Below, in pieces: positions 51,765 to 60,374 of a stretch of DNA of 64,000 nucleotides (its first letter is position 1; the number at the start of each line of letters is the position of its first letter). The notes beneath the pieces are model-generated. The model worked only from the letters and a program-made list of their open reading frames with translations. It made no database searches and was not told the origin of the DNA. The position numbers and the translations under genes were made by a program. The stretch lies in NCBI GenBank assembly GCA_031292255.1, contig JARLHN010000031.1:1-64000 (forward strand), given 5' to 3'. This DNA is from Oryzomonas sp. (GTDB lineage: Bacteria > Desulfobacterota > Desulfuromonadia > Geobacterales > Pseudopelobacteraceae).

Positions 51765-54404
51765 TCAAAGGCTCTTGGCCACAACTTCGTATACATCACG
51801 GGGAAGATCGGGAAGGGCCTGGATCCGCATCAGTTCCCGCTGCATGAGTTCCCGCCTTCCCGGCTCGAAACGGCGCCAAGTGGTCAGCGGTGCAAGCAGG
51901 CGAGCGGATACCTGGGGATTGAGCGGGATGAGGCGGAGCAGTTGGTCAACCAGAAACCGGTAGCCGGCGCCGTCCGGGGCATGGAAATGGGGCTGGTTCT
52001 GGCTGAAGGCACCTACCAGGGCGCGGAAACGGTTGGGATTGGTGAGCTCGAAGGCCGGATGGCTTATGAGCGCCTCGACGTCGTCGATGACGTCCGGGAT
52101 ATCAGACGTGGCCCTGAGCGAGAACCACTTGTCCACCACTTGGCGGTCCCCCTGCCAGTGTCGGTAGAAATCCTCCAACGCCTCGCTACGCTCGGGGCAG
52201 TTGCATGAAGCCAGCGGTGAAAGCGCCCCCATGGTGTCGGTCATGTTGTCCGAGGAACGATACTGCCGGATGCAGAGGTCAATAATGGCCTGCTCTTCAA
52301 GGCTCATAAGGTAGGCCAGGCAGAGGTTGGCAAAACGGCGTTCCCCGGAGCGGCCGTCGTCCACCGAATAGGGCCGCATGGCGCGGCATGCCTCTCGAGC
52401 CGCCAGAAAATCATCCCGCAGCAGAGTAGCAAGGGTGCGGATGATGAATTTGCGGGCAATGTGGATGGCTTCCGGATCAATGACAGGCATCAGTTCGGCC
52501 AGGTATTTCTCCGACGGCAGGGTGAGCGCCTCGGCCAGGAATGCCCGGTCCCGCTCCCCACCTGCGAGGGTGGCCCGGTAGGCCGCCACAAAGTCCTGGT
52601 CCGGCCTGAGTTCCCGCCCGGCCTGATGGTCGGCCGCCAGGCCGAGGATGACCTGTGACGCCAATTGCTGGCCCGCCTCCCAGCGGCAGAAAGGGTCGGT
52701 TTCGTGGGCCATGAGGAGCACGAGTTCTGCGTGACTGTAGGGATAGTCGAGTTTCACCGGTGCGGAGAAGCCGCGCAGCAACGCTGGCACCGGCTCTCGT
52801 TCCAGGCCGGAGAAATGGAATGCCTGCTCGGCTTTGAGTACCTCAAGAACCCTGGTGGCCGGGCCGGGCGTTGTTTCGCCGAACAGGGTGACCGGAAGCT
52901 CCCGGCCATCACGGTCCAGGAGGCCGATGGCCAATGGTATGTGGAAAGGCTGTTTTTCAGCCTGCCCCGGAGTCGGGGGACAGGATTGGCGCACCGTCAG
53001 GGTGAAGACGCCGTCAGCCGCCTCGAATGCGCCTGATGCCTCGATATGCGGCGTTCCGGCCAGACTGTACCAGAGGCGGAATTGGCCGAGGTCCCTCTCT
53101 CCCGCATCGGCCATGGCCTGGACAAAATCCTCGATCGTGACCGCCTGGCCGTCGTGGCGCTGGAAGTAGAGGTCCATGCCCTTTCTGAAGCGCTCTGCGC
53201 CCAGCAGGGCGCGAAGCATGCGGATCACCTCGGCACCCTTGTTGTAGACGGTCGTGGTGTAAAAGTTGTTGATCTCCATATAGGAGTCGGGCCGGACCGG
53301 GTGCGCCAGGGGGCCGTTATCTTCGGCGAATTGCGCGGTGCGCAGGTAGCGGACATCGGCTATGCGCTTCACGCCGCGCGATTCCATGTCAGCCGAAAAC
53401 TCCTGGTCGCGGAAGATGGTCAGCCCCTCCTTGAGGGAGAGCTGGAACCAATCGCGACAGGTTACCCTGTTGCCGCTCCAGTTGTGGAAATATTCGTGGC
53501 CGATGACCTCCTCGATGGCCTGGTAGTCCTCGTCGGTGGCGGTCTCGGGTGTTGCCAGGACGTAGCGGGAGTTGAAGACATTGAGTCCCTTGTTTTCCAT
53601 GGCCCCCATGTTGAAATCGTCAACCGCCACGATCATGTAGCAGTCCAGGTCGTATTCCCTGCCAAAGGTCTCCTCGTCCCAGCGCATGGCCTTTTTCAGG
53701 GAACGGAGCGCGTGTTCTCCCTTGTGGCGGTTCTCTTCCTGGAGATAGAGGCGCAGGCTCACCGCACGGCCGGTACAGGTCGTAAAGCTGTCCTCGATGC
53801 TGGCCAAGTCGCCGGCTACCAGGGCAAAGAGGTAGCTGGGCTTCTTGAAAGGGTCGTGCCAGGTGGCGAAATGGCGGCCGTTCGGCAATTCTCCCCTCTC
53901 CACCGGGTTGCCGTTGGATAGGAGCACCGGATAATGATCGCGGTCGGCAATTACGGTGACGGTGTAGATGGAAAGCACATCGGGACGGTCCGTATAGTAG
54001 GTGATGGAGCGGAAACCCTGGGCCTCGCACTGGGTGCAGAACATCCCGCCCGAGCGATAGAGCCCCTCCAGGCTGGTGTTGTCCTGGGGTCGCAGCTCGG
54101 TTTCCACCTCCAGGGTGAAGGCGGCAGGGACGGAAGGCACGACGAGCGCTTCTTCCGATACCTGAAAGGCTTCCGGGGCCAGGGGTGCGCCGTCGAGGCG
54201 CAATCCGCGCAGCACAAAGCGATGGCCGTCCAGGATCAGCGGCCGCTCCCCCTTGGAGCGGTCAAAGGCGGCTCGCATGGCGAGACGGGAGCGGACGAGA
54301 GTCATTTCCTCCCCCAGCTCAAAGATGAGGTCGATACTATCAACCGTATAATCGGGGGGGCGGTAATCGTGACGATGGATCGTGGTATGAGCGGATTCTG
54401 TCAT
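51765..54404 (-). CDS. pepN: Aminopeptidase N (M1 zinc metallopeptidase)
   Basis: 879 residues, the size of gammaproteobacterial-type PepN. Substrate-binding GAMENKGLNVFN lies near residue 265, and the zinc site HEYFHNWSGNRVTCRDWFQLSLKEG (HExxH plus the distant Glu) near 302-325. It removes N-terminal amino acids from peptides in the cytoplasm. The C-terminal helical domain is complete. It is preceded by a TetR-type regulator gene 27 bases upstream on the same strand, which may share its transcript. Confidence 0.95.
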   Translation of the reverse strand: MTESAHTTIHRHDYRPPDYTVDSIDLIFELGEEMTLVRSRLAMRAAFDRSKGERPLILDGHRFVLRGLRLDGAPLAPEAFQVSEEALVVPSVPAAFTLEVETELRPQDNTSLEGLYRSGGMFCTQCEAQGFRSITYYTDRPDVLSIYTVTVIADRDHYPVLLSNGNPVERGELPNGRHFATWHDPFKKPSYLFALVAGDLASIEDSFTTCTGRAVSLRLYLQEENRHKGEHALRSLKKAMRWDEETFGREYDLDCYMIVAVDDFNMGAMENKGLNVFNSRYVLATPETATDEDYQAIEEVIGHEYFHNWSGNRVTCRDWFQLSLKEGLTIFRDQEFSADMESRGVKRIADVRYLRTAQFAEDNGPLAHPVRPDSYMEINNFYTTTVYNKGAEVIRMLRALLGAERFRKGMDLYFQRHDGQAVTIEDFVQAMADAGERDLGQFRLWYSLAGTPHIEASGAFEAADGVFTLTVRQSCPPTPGQAEKQPFHIPLAIGLLDRDGRELPVTLFGETTPGPATRVLEVLKAEQAFHFSGLEREPVPALLRGFSAPVKLDYPYSHAELVLLMAHETDPFCRWEAGQQLASQVILGLAADHQAGRELRPDQDFVAAYRATLAGGERDRAFLAEALTLPSEKYLAELMPVIDPEAIHIARKFIIRTLATLLRDDFLAAREACRAMRPYSVDDGRSGERRFANLCLAYLMSLEEQAIIDLCIRQYRSSDNMTDTMGALSPLASCNCPERSEALEDFYRHWQGDRQVVDKWFSLRATSDIPDVIDDVEALISHPAFELTNPNRFRALVGAFSQNQPHFHAPDGAGYRFLVDQLLRLIPLNPQVSARLLAPLTTWRRFEPGRRELMQRELMRIQALPDLPRDVYEVVAKSL

Positions 54405-54431
54405 GTTGGCCCTCGTGTGCCGTTAGGAAGC

Positions 54432-55010
54432 CTACCGTTTTATGCCGTCCCAGCAGGCCGCGGTGGTTTTTTCGATCAGCAGGTCGTCCAGTTCTATGAA
54501 CCCGAGGATGTGGTCCCGGGTCAGGGTGATCATTGGCCCGAACGCCAGGGCAAAGAGTACGACATCGGGCAGATCCTTTATAACCTGCTGGGATACTCCC
54601 TGTTCGAACAATGTCAGGTACGGGAGGTCATCGTCCTTGGACTCTTTTGCAAACCTGCCCCGGCGCAATGCCGCCCCATAGGGGGAGTTGTGAAACTGCT
54701 CCATGTACTTGAAATCGAGCGGGTGAGTGGACCAATATTTGAGGAGCCCGACGCCCAGGTGCAGAAAGCGCTCCCTGATAGGGCGCTCCGTCTGGTAGCC
54801 CTCCTGGAGAGCCTTCAGCAGCTTTCCTTCAATCTCCCGGTACAACTCCTTGATGAGGATGTCCTTGCTCTCGAAATAGCAGTAGATCGTCCCGGCCGCC
54901 ACCCCGGCTTTTTCGGCGATCATGGCCATGGGAGCCCCATGGAATCCCTGTTCGGCAATAATCTGCAATGCCGCGCCAACTATGTCGCTACGCTTATCAG
55001 GTCTTGCCAT
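54432..55010 (-). CDS. TetR/AcrR-family transcriptional regulator
   Basis: 192 residues. The N-terminal helix-turn-helix is ALQIIAEQGFHGAPMAMIAEKAGVAAGTIYCYFESKDILIKELY (about 13-56), and the helical C-terminal ligand domain follows. A perfect palindrome just upstream of the start is a probable autoregulatory site. With pepN close behind and the RND operon further on in the same direction, it may control the efflux genes, as AcrR-type regulators often do, but pepN and a hairpin lie between. Confidence 0.9.
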   Translation of the reverse strand: MARPDKRSDIVGAALQIIAEQGFHGAPMAMIAEKAGVAAGTIYCYFESKDILIKELYREIEGKLLKALQEGYQTERPIRERFLHLGVGLLKYWSTHPLDFKYMEQFHNSPYGAALRRGRFAKESKDDDLPYLTLFEQGVSQQVIKDLPDVVLFALAFGPMITLTRDHILGFIELDDLLIEKTTAACWDGIKR

Positions 55011-55031
55011 GCGCCATTGCCCCCCTTGGTG

Positions 55032-55051
55032 TTGAATGAATGGTCATTCAA
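55032..55051. promoter_or_regulatory. Candidate TetR operator
   Basis: TTGAATGAATGGTCATTCAA: perfect 8-base arms around ATGG, 22 bases upstream of the TetR gene start. The form and position suit autorepression. Confidence 0.65.
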
Positions 55052-55208
55052 TGGCTTCAATCTATAATGTCTCCAAATGGTTTGTCAAGGTGTACTTATA
55101 ATTACTCAGGTCCCTCCCGTCAACGGAATTGCGTGTCATGTGCCGCGTGACAAGTCCCTTCGGTGCGCTGGGCAAAAAACGCCACATGTGCCTGGTATTG
55201 CCTTCATA

Positions 55209-55258
55209 CGCGCCAAAGCCCCGCCTCCCATCCGGGAGGGAAGCGGGGCTTTGGCGCG
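55209..55258. terminator. Perfect 16-bp stem hairpin
   Basis: CGCGCCAAAGCCCCGC and GCGGGGCTTTGGCGCG pair around an 18-base loop that itself contains CTCCC/GGGAG. It lies 57 bases after the stop of the enoyl-CoA hydratase gene. There is no clear T-run, so it may terminate weakly or protect the RNA end. The rest of the gap 55011-55314 holds the TetR operator and no gene. Confidence 0.6.
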
Positions 55259-55314
55259 TCTCGATTAGACATGGTCCGGTCCGGCCGGTGGCCTATTCCG
55301 CCATCCAGTGCAAA

Positions 55315-56037
55315 CTACCCGGCAAACTTGTTCAGAAGTATCTCGCGAAAGGCCTGGTCATGCTCCATGGCAAAGGATTCCTCGAATCCGCTTGCGCAGT
55401 TGGCAACAAAGGTTTGCTTCACATATCGCAACGCATCGGCAGGTGCTTCCAGGATAGCGGCCGCAAGTTTCTGCGCTTCTTCAGGCAAATACTCCTGATC
55501 ATGCACCGAACTCACCAGCCCGACCCGCAGCGCTTCTGCTGCGTCGATCCGTCGTCCGGTCAGGCACAACTCGCGGGCATGACCATCTCCAACGATCCAG
55601 CGCAAGGGAGTGCAGAGCGGCGGCGCGCCAAACTTGATCTCGGGGTGGCCAAAGCTGGCCGTTGCGGCGGCTATGCGAATATCGCAGAAACAGGCCAGAT
55701 CAAAGCCGCCTCCCAGGGCAGGGCCGTTGATTGCTGCAATTATCGGTTTTGAAAAATTCCACAGGTCGCGGTGATAGCGTGACGAGGACTCCAATAGTTC
55801 GGGATGGCGCTCAACCTGCTTGAATTCTTCCAGATCAAACCCTGCTGAAAAGGCGTTACCGGTTCCGGTGATAATCACGCATCCCACTTTATCGTAGTCC
55901 TGCCATTTCGCCAAACATGCCGAGATTTCCTGTCGCATCAGAATGGAGATGGCGTTGCGCCGCTCGGGACGGTTGAGGGTGATGGTGCCGTAGCCGTTGT
56001 TGTCGCCGATTGTGGTGATGATAGTCTGGAAGGTCAT
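55315..56037 (-). CDS. Enoyl-CoA hydratase/isomerase family protein
   Basis: 240 residues of the crotonase fold. The N-terminal strand is NGYGTITLNRPERRNAISILM, the oxyanion-hole segment is GNAFSAGFDLEEF and the second is INGPALGGGFDLACFCDIRIA, with HPEIKFGAPPLCTPLRWIVG after it. The first catalytic Glu of true hydratases is not evident in the GGGFDLACF helix, so isomerase or another crotonase activity is possible. It lies downstream of the flavodoxin-like gene on the same strand with 38 bases between. Confidence 0.8.
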   Translation of the reverse strand: MTFQTIITTIGDNNGYGTITLNRPERRNAISILMRQEISACLAKWQDYDKVGCVIITGTGNAFSAGFDLEEFKQVERHPELLESSSRYHRDLWNFSKPIIAAINGPALGGGFDLACFCDIRIAAATASFGHPEIKFGAPPLCTPLRWIVGDGHARELCLTGRRIDAAEALRVGLVSSVHDQEYLPEEAQKLAAAILEAPADALRYVKQTFVANCASGFEESFAMEHDQAFREILLNKFAG

Positions 56038-56075
56038 TAGATGCTCTCTAACTTGGAACAGAGCCGTAACGTCGC

Positions 56076-56732
56076 CTACTCGCTCCTTTTTCCTGCAAGT
56101 CTGGCCCCAAGCTCGTTAGCCTTCCGGCAGTCCTGGGGAAATACTTCCTCGCGCCGTTGAGCTTTATGGACGGGATCGAAGCTCTCTATCAGCACTTTCG
56201 CATAATCGTCGACCTGACAGGTGTCAAAGCTGCACAGGGACTCGGGCTTTTGCCCGAAGATCAGTTGCAGGTAACGGGCGTGGGAGTTGAAGAGGTCTTC
56301 GTAGCCGTTCGCCTTGCTCTGCTCCTCCGCGACGTTCATCGTATAGATGAACCCGGTGGCGATCTTTTTGGGGGCTATGGATGCGTAAGGCACGGTGTAG
56401 GTCAGGTACGGAAACAGCAGCCGTTCAAGGAAAGAGCGCGTTTCGCCGGTCACCGAGCCGAAATAGATCGGCGATCCGATGATCAGGGCATCGGCCTCAA
56501 TGATTCTTTGCAGGATCGGCGTCAAACCATCGATTAAACCGCATGTGCCATAGCTTTTACCCCCCCTCGTCTTGCAGGCAAGGCAGCTTATGCATCCTTT
56601 GAAGTCGAGGTCGTAGAGATGGACGAGTTCCGTTTCTGCCCCCTGTGCGGCTGCGCCTTCCAGGGCCTTGCCCAGCAGGGTCGCCGTGTTCCACGTTTTC
56701 CTCGGGCTCCCGTTAATCGCGATAACCTTCAT
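56076..56732 (-). CDS. NADPH-dependent FMN reductase / iron-sulfur flavoprotein-like
   Basis: About 218 residues. Flavodoxin-like fold with the FMN phosphate loop AINGSPRKTWNTATLL at the start, DFKGCISCLACKTRGGKSYG carrying clustered cysteines (CxxCxxC, as in iron-sulfur flavoproteins of anaerobes), and ADALIIGSPIYFGSVTGETRSFLERL. It probably carries one- or two-electron transfer between a cluster and FMN. The ATG at 56732 is used; a longer frame to 56774 lacks homology. Part of a group of flavin and Fe-S genes transcribed leftward. Confidence 0.82.
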   Translation of the reverse strand: MKVIAINGSPRKTWNTATLLGKALEGAAAQGAETELVHLYDLDFKGCISCLACKTRGGKSYGTCGLIDGLTPILQRIIEADALIIGSPIYFGSVTGETRSFLERLLFPYLTYTVPYASIAPKKIATGFIYTMNVAEEQSKANGYEDLFNSHARYLQLIFGQKPESLCSFDTCQVDDYAKVLIESFDPVHKAQRREEVFPQDCRKANELGARLAGKRSE

Positions 56733-56838
56733 AGTGGCACCTCTAGAGTATGATTTTTTTTCTTGGATTTTCACGTTAAGCCAGTAACGTCCGGTTAGAA
56801 AATTGCATTCGACTCAACAGATGATCAAAAGTCTCCCG

Positions 56839-57642
56839 TCATCGCCATTCGATCCGCGCCTCAAGGCGCGGTGGAACGCGGTGGTAGCTATAGCGGGGAA
56901 AGCCGTACATCAACGCTCCGAATACGCTGTGGTCAGCGGGAATGCCGAGTGCTTCCCGCAGCGGCAGGTGCCCGTTCGCCGCCCGCATCAGGAAACCGGC
57001 CCAGCAGGTGCCGATGCCCTGGGCGACCGCTGCCAGCTCGAATTGGGTCAGGGCAATGGTGCTGTCCACCGAACTCCAGATCCACTCGTCCGGGGCGTGG
57101 ATGACGGCCAGATGGGGCGCATTGCGCAGGATTGGGTCCCTGCCCTGTTCCCACAGTTCGATATACCGGGCGTAGCGGGGTTCCAGGCTGGTGCTCCGGC
57201 GCAGGTAGTCGATCACCAAGCCGGCCAGGCCTCTGACCTCGGCCGGGGTCTGTATCACCAGCCAGTGCACCGGCTGGCGGTTCACGGCCGAAGGGGCCCA
57301 GCGGGCGGTATCGATGATCTCCCTGACCATGGCTTGCGGCACCGGTTCCTCCCGGAATTCCCGTACAGAGCGGCGGCTTCTCAGGAGCTGGTTCAGGGCC
57401 GGGATGGGAACGGCCAGGGTGTGGTCGATGAGGTGTGCGTCTTCCATGGGCAGGGCTTCGTGGCTGACGGCGCCCTGGGGGCAGACTGCGACGCAGTGGC
57501 CGCAGGTGATGCAGTGCTGGTCCGCGCCGGCGCGAAAAGCGGGGAAACCCTCGCCATCCGGCTCGAAAAGTCCCTGAGGGCATACTTCTCCGCACATGCC
57601 GTCACGCAGGCAGGTGTTGTGATCAATGGTTACCAAGCTCAT
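56839..57642 (-). CDS. Ferredoxin-nitroreductase fusion
   Basis: About 267 residues. Residues 1-65 form a 2[4Fe-4S] ferredoxin (CLRDGMCGEVCPQGLF and CITCGHCVAVCPQGAV); residues 80-267 form an FMN nitroreductase domain (LLRSRRSVREFREEPVPQ, ARWAPSAVNRQPVHWLVI, AQGIGTCWAGFL, and YGFPRYSYHRVPPR). Such fusions are common in anaerobes and reduce nitro or enone compounds with ferredoxin electrons; the substrate is not known. An AGGAG lies ahead of the ATG at 57642. It follows the epoxyqueuosine-reductase-like gene by 29 bases. Confidence 0.88.
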   Translation of the reverse strand: MSLVTIDHNTCLRDGMCGEVCPQGLFEPDGEGFPAFRAGADQHCITCGHCVAVCPQGAVSHEALPMEDAHLIDHTLAVPIPALNQLLRSRRSVREFREEPVPQAMVREIIDTARWAPSAVNRQPVHWLVIQTPAEVRGLAGLVIDYLRRSTSLEPRYARYIELWEQGRDPILRNAPHLAVIHAPDEWIWSSVDSTIALTQFELAAVAQGIGTCWAGFLMRAANGHLPLREALGIPADHSVFGALMYGFPRYSYHRVPPRLEARIEWR

Positions 57643-57671
57643 GCTTTCCTCCTGTAAAATAAAAGTTTCGG

Positions 57672-58496
57672 TCAGGCCGGGATGCCCCCCTCGCACGGAA
57701 CCTTGGTCTGGCAGAGGCCGCAACCGGTTTGCGTCACACCGAATTGTTCAGCGACCGCAGCGACTGCGGTGCCGTAGACGTAGCGGCTGCAAGCATCCTT
57801 GTCGTGCCCCTGCTTTGAGATGGCTCCTGCCGGGCAGCGTGCGATGCAGGCACCGCAGCTCTTCTTTCGGTAATGAAGACAGTTGTGATAGTGGTGAGGG
57901 TAGGGGAGCGTGCTCGGCGCCAGCGGCAGATCGGTGATCACGCTGCCGCAACGATGGGCGATTCCCCGTGGGGTGATCAAGGCGTCGTTCAGGCTGAAGG
58001 TGCCCAGTCCGGCGGCATAGGCTGCGTGGCGTTCCGACCAGGTGGAGGCCCTCCCGGCCGGGGTGTCGGCATATTCACGCCAAGTCGCTTCCAATTGGGG
58101 AGCCACGGCGCGATGTCCCTGCTCGGCGAGCCACTCGGTCACATGTCGGCGCAGGGCGGTGTTTAACTGTTCGCCGAAGTTCCTGGTGCGGGCCCAGGCC
58201 TGGGAGGGGTAGAGCGTCTCCCGGCGGTTGCTTTCCCGCGTCGGCTGGGTAATCGGCAGTATCCAGGAAATGACCGAGGCTGCCCGCACGCCGGTGCCGA
58301 AGCCGATCTCCATCACCTCATGCGGTGTACGGTGAAACGGCCCGATGATCCGTTTGTAGTCATCGAAGAGTTGGTCGTCGGCAGCGGCGTAGCCGACCAG
58401 CGGTTCATCGAAATACGGCTGGCCGTCCTCGGGGAAACGGCCGGTCGGGCTTTCCTCGACAAAACGGCCTATCATGGCTCGGATGCGCTCTTCCAT
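57672..58496 (-). CDS. Fe-S protein, epoxyqueuosine reductase-like
   Basis: About 274 residues. The C-terminal region carries a cluster site CGACIARCPAGAISKQGHDKDAC and a further C-x2-C (GCGLCQTKVPC), as in QueG-like and reductive-dehalogenase-like ferredoxin domains. The middle has AGLGTFSLNDALITPRGIAHRCGSVITDL, which also matches the QueG family. The N-terminus of true QueG (cobalamin-binding) is not obvious, so I call it only QueG-like. An AAAGGAG precedes the ATG at 58496; longer frames lack support. Confidence 0.75.
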   Translation of the reverse strand: MEERIRAMIGRFVEESPTGRFPEDGQPYFDEPLVGYAAADDQLFDDYKRIIGPFHRTPHEVMEIGFGTGVRAASVISWILPITQPTRESNRRETLYPSQAWARTRNFGEQLNTALRRHVTEWLAEQGHRAVAPQLEATWREYADTPAGRASTWSERHAAYAAGLGTFSLNDALITPRGIAHRCGSVITDLPLAPSTLPYPHHYHNCLHYRKKSCGACIARCPAGAISKQGHDKDACSRYVYGTAVAAVAEQFGVTQTGCGLCQTKVPCEGGIPA

Positions 58497-58519
58497 ACCC
58501 GTCTCCTTTCGTGTCGAGA

Positions 58520-59089
58520 CTACGCCAACAGCCTGCGTGCCGTTTCCTCGGCCTGCCGCAGGATATGCCCGGGGACGACGTCCGTACTGCCGGGGCCGAT
58601 ACCGCAGGCGCGGATCAGTGTGGTCTCGCCGAACCCCATCCATTTCAGAAATCCTTCAAAGCGCGGGAAAATATCGGCAAATACGGTCTCGTCCGGTTGT
58701 CCCTGGGTCAGGACAAATACCAGTTTTTTTGGTGAAAGGCGACTCGGTTGCGGGTTGGTGCTGAAGTCGGGAACCAGATAGGAGAAGGTGCGGTCGATGA
58801 AACCCTTGAGCTGGCTGGTAATGTCACCGTAATAGACCGGTGACGCCAGCACCACTGCGTCAGCCTCGCTCACCGCTGCCAACACTTCGCTCAGGTCATC
58901 TTTGAGCACGCATTTGTCGAGCTTTGTCTTGCACGCATAGCATGCCTGGCACCCTCGGTAGCTCAGACGGTTCAATTCAAAGGAACGGGTCTCCGCTCCC
59001 AGCTCTCCGGCGATTTTCAGGACATGGTTGGCAATGGTCGAACTGTTCCCGGCCGTGCGTGGGCTCCCCAACAGGCTGACGATTTTCAT
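58520..59089 (-). CDS. NADPH-dependent FMN reductase-like flavoprotein
   Basis: 189 residues. Flavodoxin-like: SLLGSPRTAGNSSTIANHVL, then RGCQACYACKTKLDKCVLKDDL (Cys-rich, cluster-type) and ADAVVLASPVYYGDITSQLKGFIDRTF. A second member of the family seen at 56076. It is coupled to the flavin reductase gene by ATGA, and the Fe-S gene follows after 23 bases. Confidence 0.85.
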   Translation of the reverse strand: MKIVSLLGSPRTAGNSSTIANHVLKIAGELGAETRSFELNRLSYRGCQACYACKTKLDKCVLKDDLSEVLAAVSEADAVVLASPVYYGDITSQLKGFIDRTFSYLVPDFSTNPQPSRLSPKKLVFVLTQGQPDETVFADIFPRFEGFLKWMGFGETTLIRACGIGPGSTDVVPGHILRQAEETARRLLA

Positions 59090-59670
59090 TTTAATCCCTC
59101 CGTTGTGATTGTTTTACCGATCTCCCAGGCCGTGCCCAGAAATCCACCCACGCCGTAGTAGCCGCGATGGGCCGTGTCCCAGATCATGGGCCTGATCTTG
59201 GTGATGTCCGGGTACCCTTTGGCGCCCAGTACCGCCTCGTCAGCCTTGACGTCCACGATCTCGCCTACGAACTGGGTATGCAGACCAAGTTCCAGGGTAT
59301 GCAGCAGGCGGCATTCCACCACCAGCGGCGCTTCGGCCACAAAAGGGGCGTCCACCAGCTCGCTTTTCACCGCTGTCCAGGCGCAGGCGGCGAATTTGTC
59401 TCCATCGCGGCCCGAAACGGTCCCCACGTAGTCTGCCTGTGCAACCTGGCTTTCAGAGGGGATGCTGATAGTGAAGGCCTTGCGCGCCCCGATGGCGGCA
59501 TAGCTGTAGGTCGCCTTGCGCAACGATACCGTCAGGCAGGGAGGCTGGGAACAGCAGATGCCGCCCCAGGCGGCGGTCATGATGTTTGCCGCACCCGCTT
59601 CATCGTAAGTTCCAACCAGCCATACCGGCGTCGGGGTTGCCAACGTCTTTGCTCCCACGGATTGTTTCAT
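59086..59670 (-). CDS. Flavin reductase-like FMN-binding protein (split barrel)
   Basis: 194 residues of the flavin-reductase-like domain. Features: PTPVWLVGTYDEAGAANIMTAAWGGICCSQPP at the N-terminus, LRKATYSYAAI, KAFTISIPSESQVAQADYVG and the conserved HTQFVGEIVDV. It binds FMN and may serve as a small oxidoreductase. First gene of the leftward redox group. Its 5' region contains a TetR-type half-palindrome matching that of the adjacent regulator gene. Confidence 0.88.
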   Translation of the reverse strand: MKQSVGAKTLATPTPVWLVGTYDEAGAANIMTAAWGGICCSQPPCLTVSLRKATYSYAAIGARKAFTISIPSESQVAQADYVGTVSGRDGDKFAACAWTAVKSELVDAPFVAEAPLVVECRLLHTLELGLHTQFVGEIVDVKADEAVLGAKGYPDITKIRPMIWDTAHRGYYGVGGFLGTAWEIGKTITTEGLK

Positions 59671-59707
59671 GCGTCCCTCTTCGTGTGATTATATATCCCG
59701 TTGAATA

Positions 59708-59722
59708 ATAGACCGGTCGTAT
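59708..59722. promoter_or_regulatory. Candidate TetR operator before the flavin reductase gene
   Basis: ATAGACCGGTCGTAT contains the palindrome GACCGGTC, close in form to the site at 60344 (AGACCGATCGGTCT). It lies 38 bases before the flavin reductase start, in the promoter position. Confidence 0.55.
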
Positions 59723-59744
59723 AATTACTGTATAAAAAAATGGC

Positions 59745-60332
59745 TCATTTCTGCCGCAGGATGGCGCTGAAGAGGACATCGACGAAGTCCCGCATCGGCT
59801 GGGGCGATTTCATCACCTTGGCCCGCAGGATCGCCCCTTCCCAGCCGGAGAGTATGAAACCGGCCGTTATGGCCGGATCGATGGCGCTGGAAAGTTCACC
59901 CCGTTTTTGGGCCTCGGACAGGCAGGCTGCAAACCGTTCCCGCCACATGCCGAAGATCTCATCCAGGCGCGCGCGGAAACGCTCGTTCAGGTCGGCCAAT
60001 TCCTGTCCCAGGTTTCCGATGAGGCATCCCTTGGTGCACTGGTTCTGGGTTACAAGTGTCAAGCCGCTCTCCAGGATGTTGCGAATACGGCCAAGCGGTG
60101 CAACATCTTCATTGTTGAGGAACAATTCCAGGCGTTGCTCGAAGCGTTCGGCGAAATGGTCGATCACCGCCAGGCCGAATTCTTCCTTGCTCTTGAAGTA
60201 GTGGTAAAACGACCCCTTGGGCACACCGGTCTCTTTCAGGATCGCATCGATGCCGGTGGCGTTGAATCCCTGCCGGGCTATCATCTCGGTGCCGATCCGG
60301 ATGAGGTCCCCCTGAGTATCTTTCTTTTTCAT
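59745..60332 (-). CDS. TetR-family regulator of the redox genes
   Basis: 195 residues. The N-terminal helix-turn-helix is IGTEMIARQGFNATGIDAILKETGVPKGSFYHYFKSKEEFGLAVIDHF, the usual TetR form with GSFYHYF; the C-terminal domain (TetR_C_6/13-like) contains two cysteines (NQCTKGCLIGNLGQELAD). A perfect 14-base palindrome lies 11 bases ahead of the start. The same core recurs before the flavin reductase gene immediately downstream, so it probably represses itself and the flavin/Fe-S group; inducing ligand unknown. Confidence 0.88.
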   Translation of the reverse strand: MKKKDTQGDLIRIGTEMIARQGFNATGIDAILKETGVPKGSFYHYFKSKEEFGLAVIDHFAERFEQRLELFLNNEDVAPLGRIRNILESGLTLVTQNQCTKGCLIGNLGQELADLNERFRARLDEIFGMWRERFAACLSEAQKRGELSSAIDPAITAGFILSGWEGAILRAKVMKSPQPMRDFVDVLFSAILRQK

Positions 60333-60343
60333 GGGATAAAAAT

Positions 60344-60357
60344 AGACCGATCGGTCT
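60344..60357. promoter_or_regulatory. Candidate TetR operator (autoregulatory)
   Basis: AGACCGATCGGTCT is a perfect 14-base palindrome 11 bases upstream of the TetR start, at a usual position for autorepression. Confidence 0.7.
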
Positions 60358-60374
60358 GATGTGTCAAGGGGATT

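Noticed and set aside
54432-55010. TetR regulator assigned directly to the RND operon
   Set aside because: pepN and a hairpin lie between the regulator and the efflux genes, and no matching palindrome is seen before the channel gene, so the link stays a possibility only.
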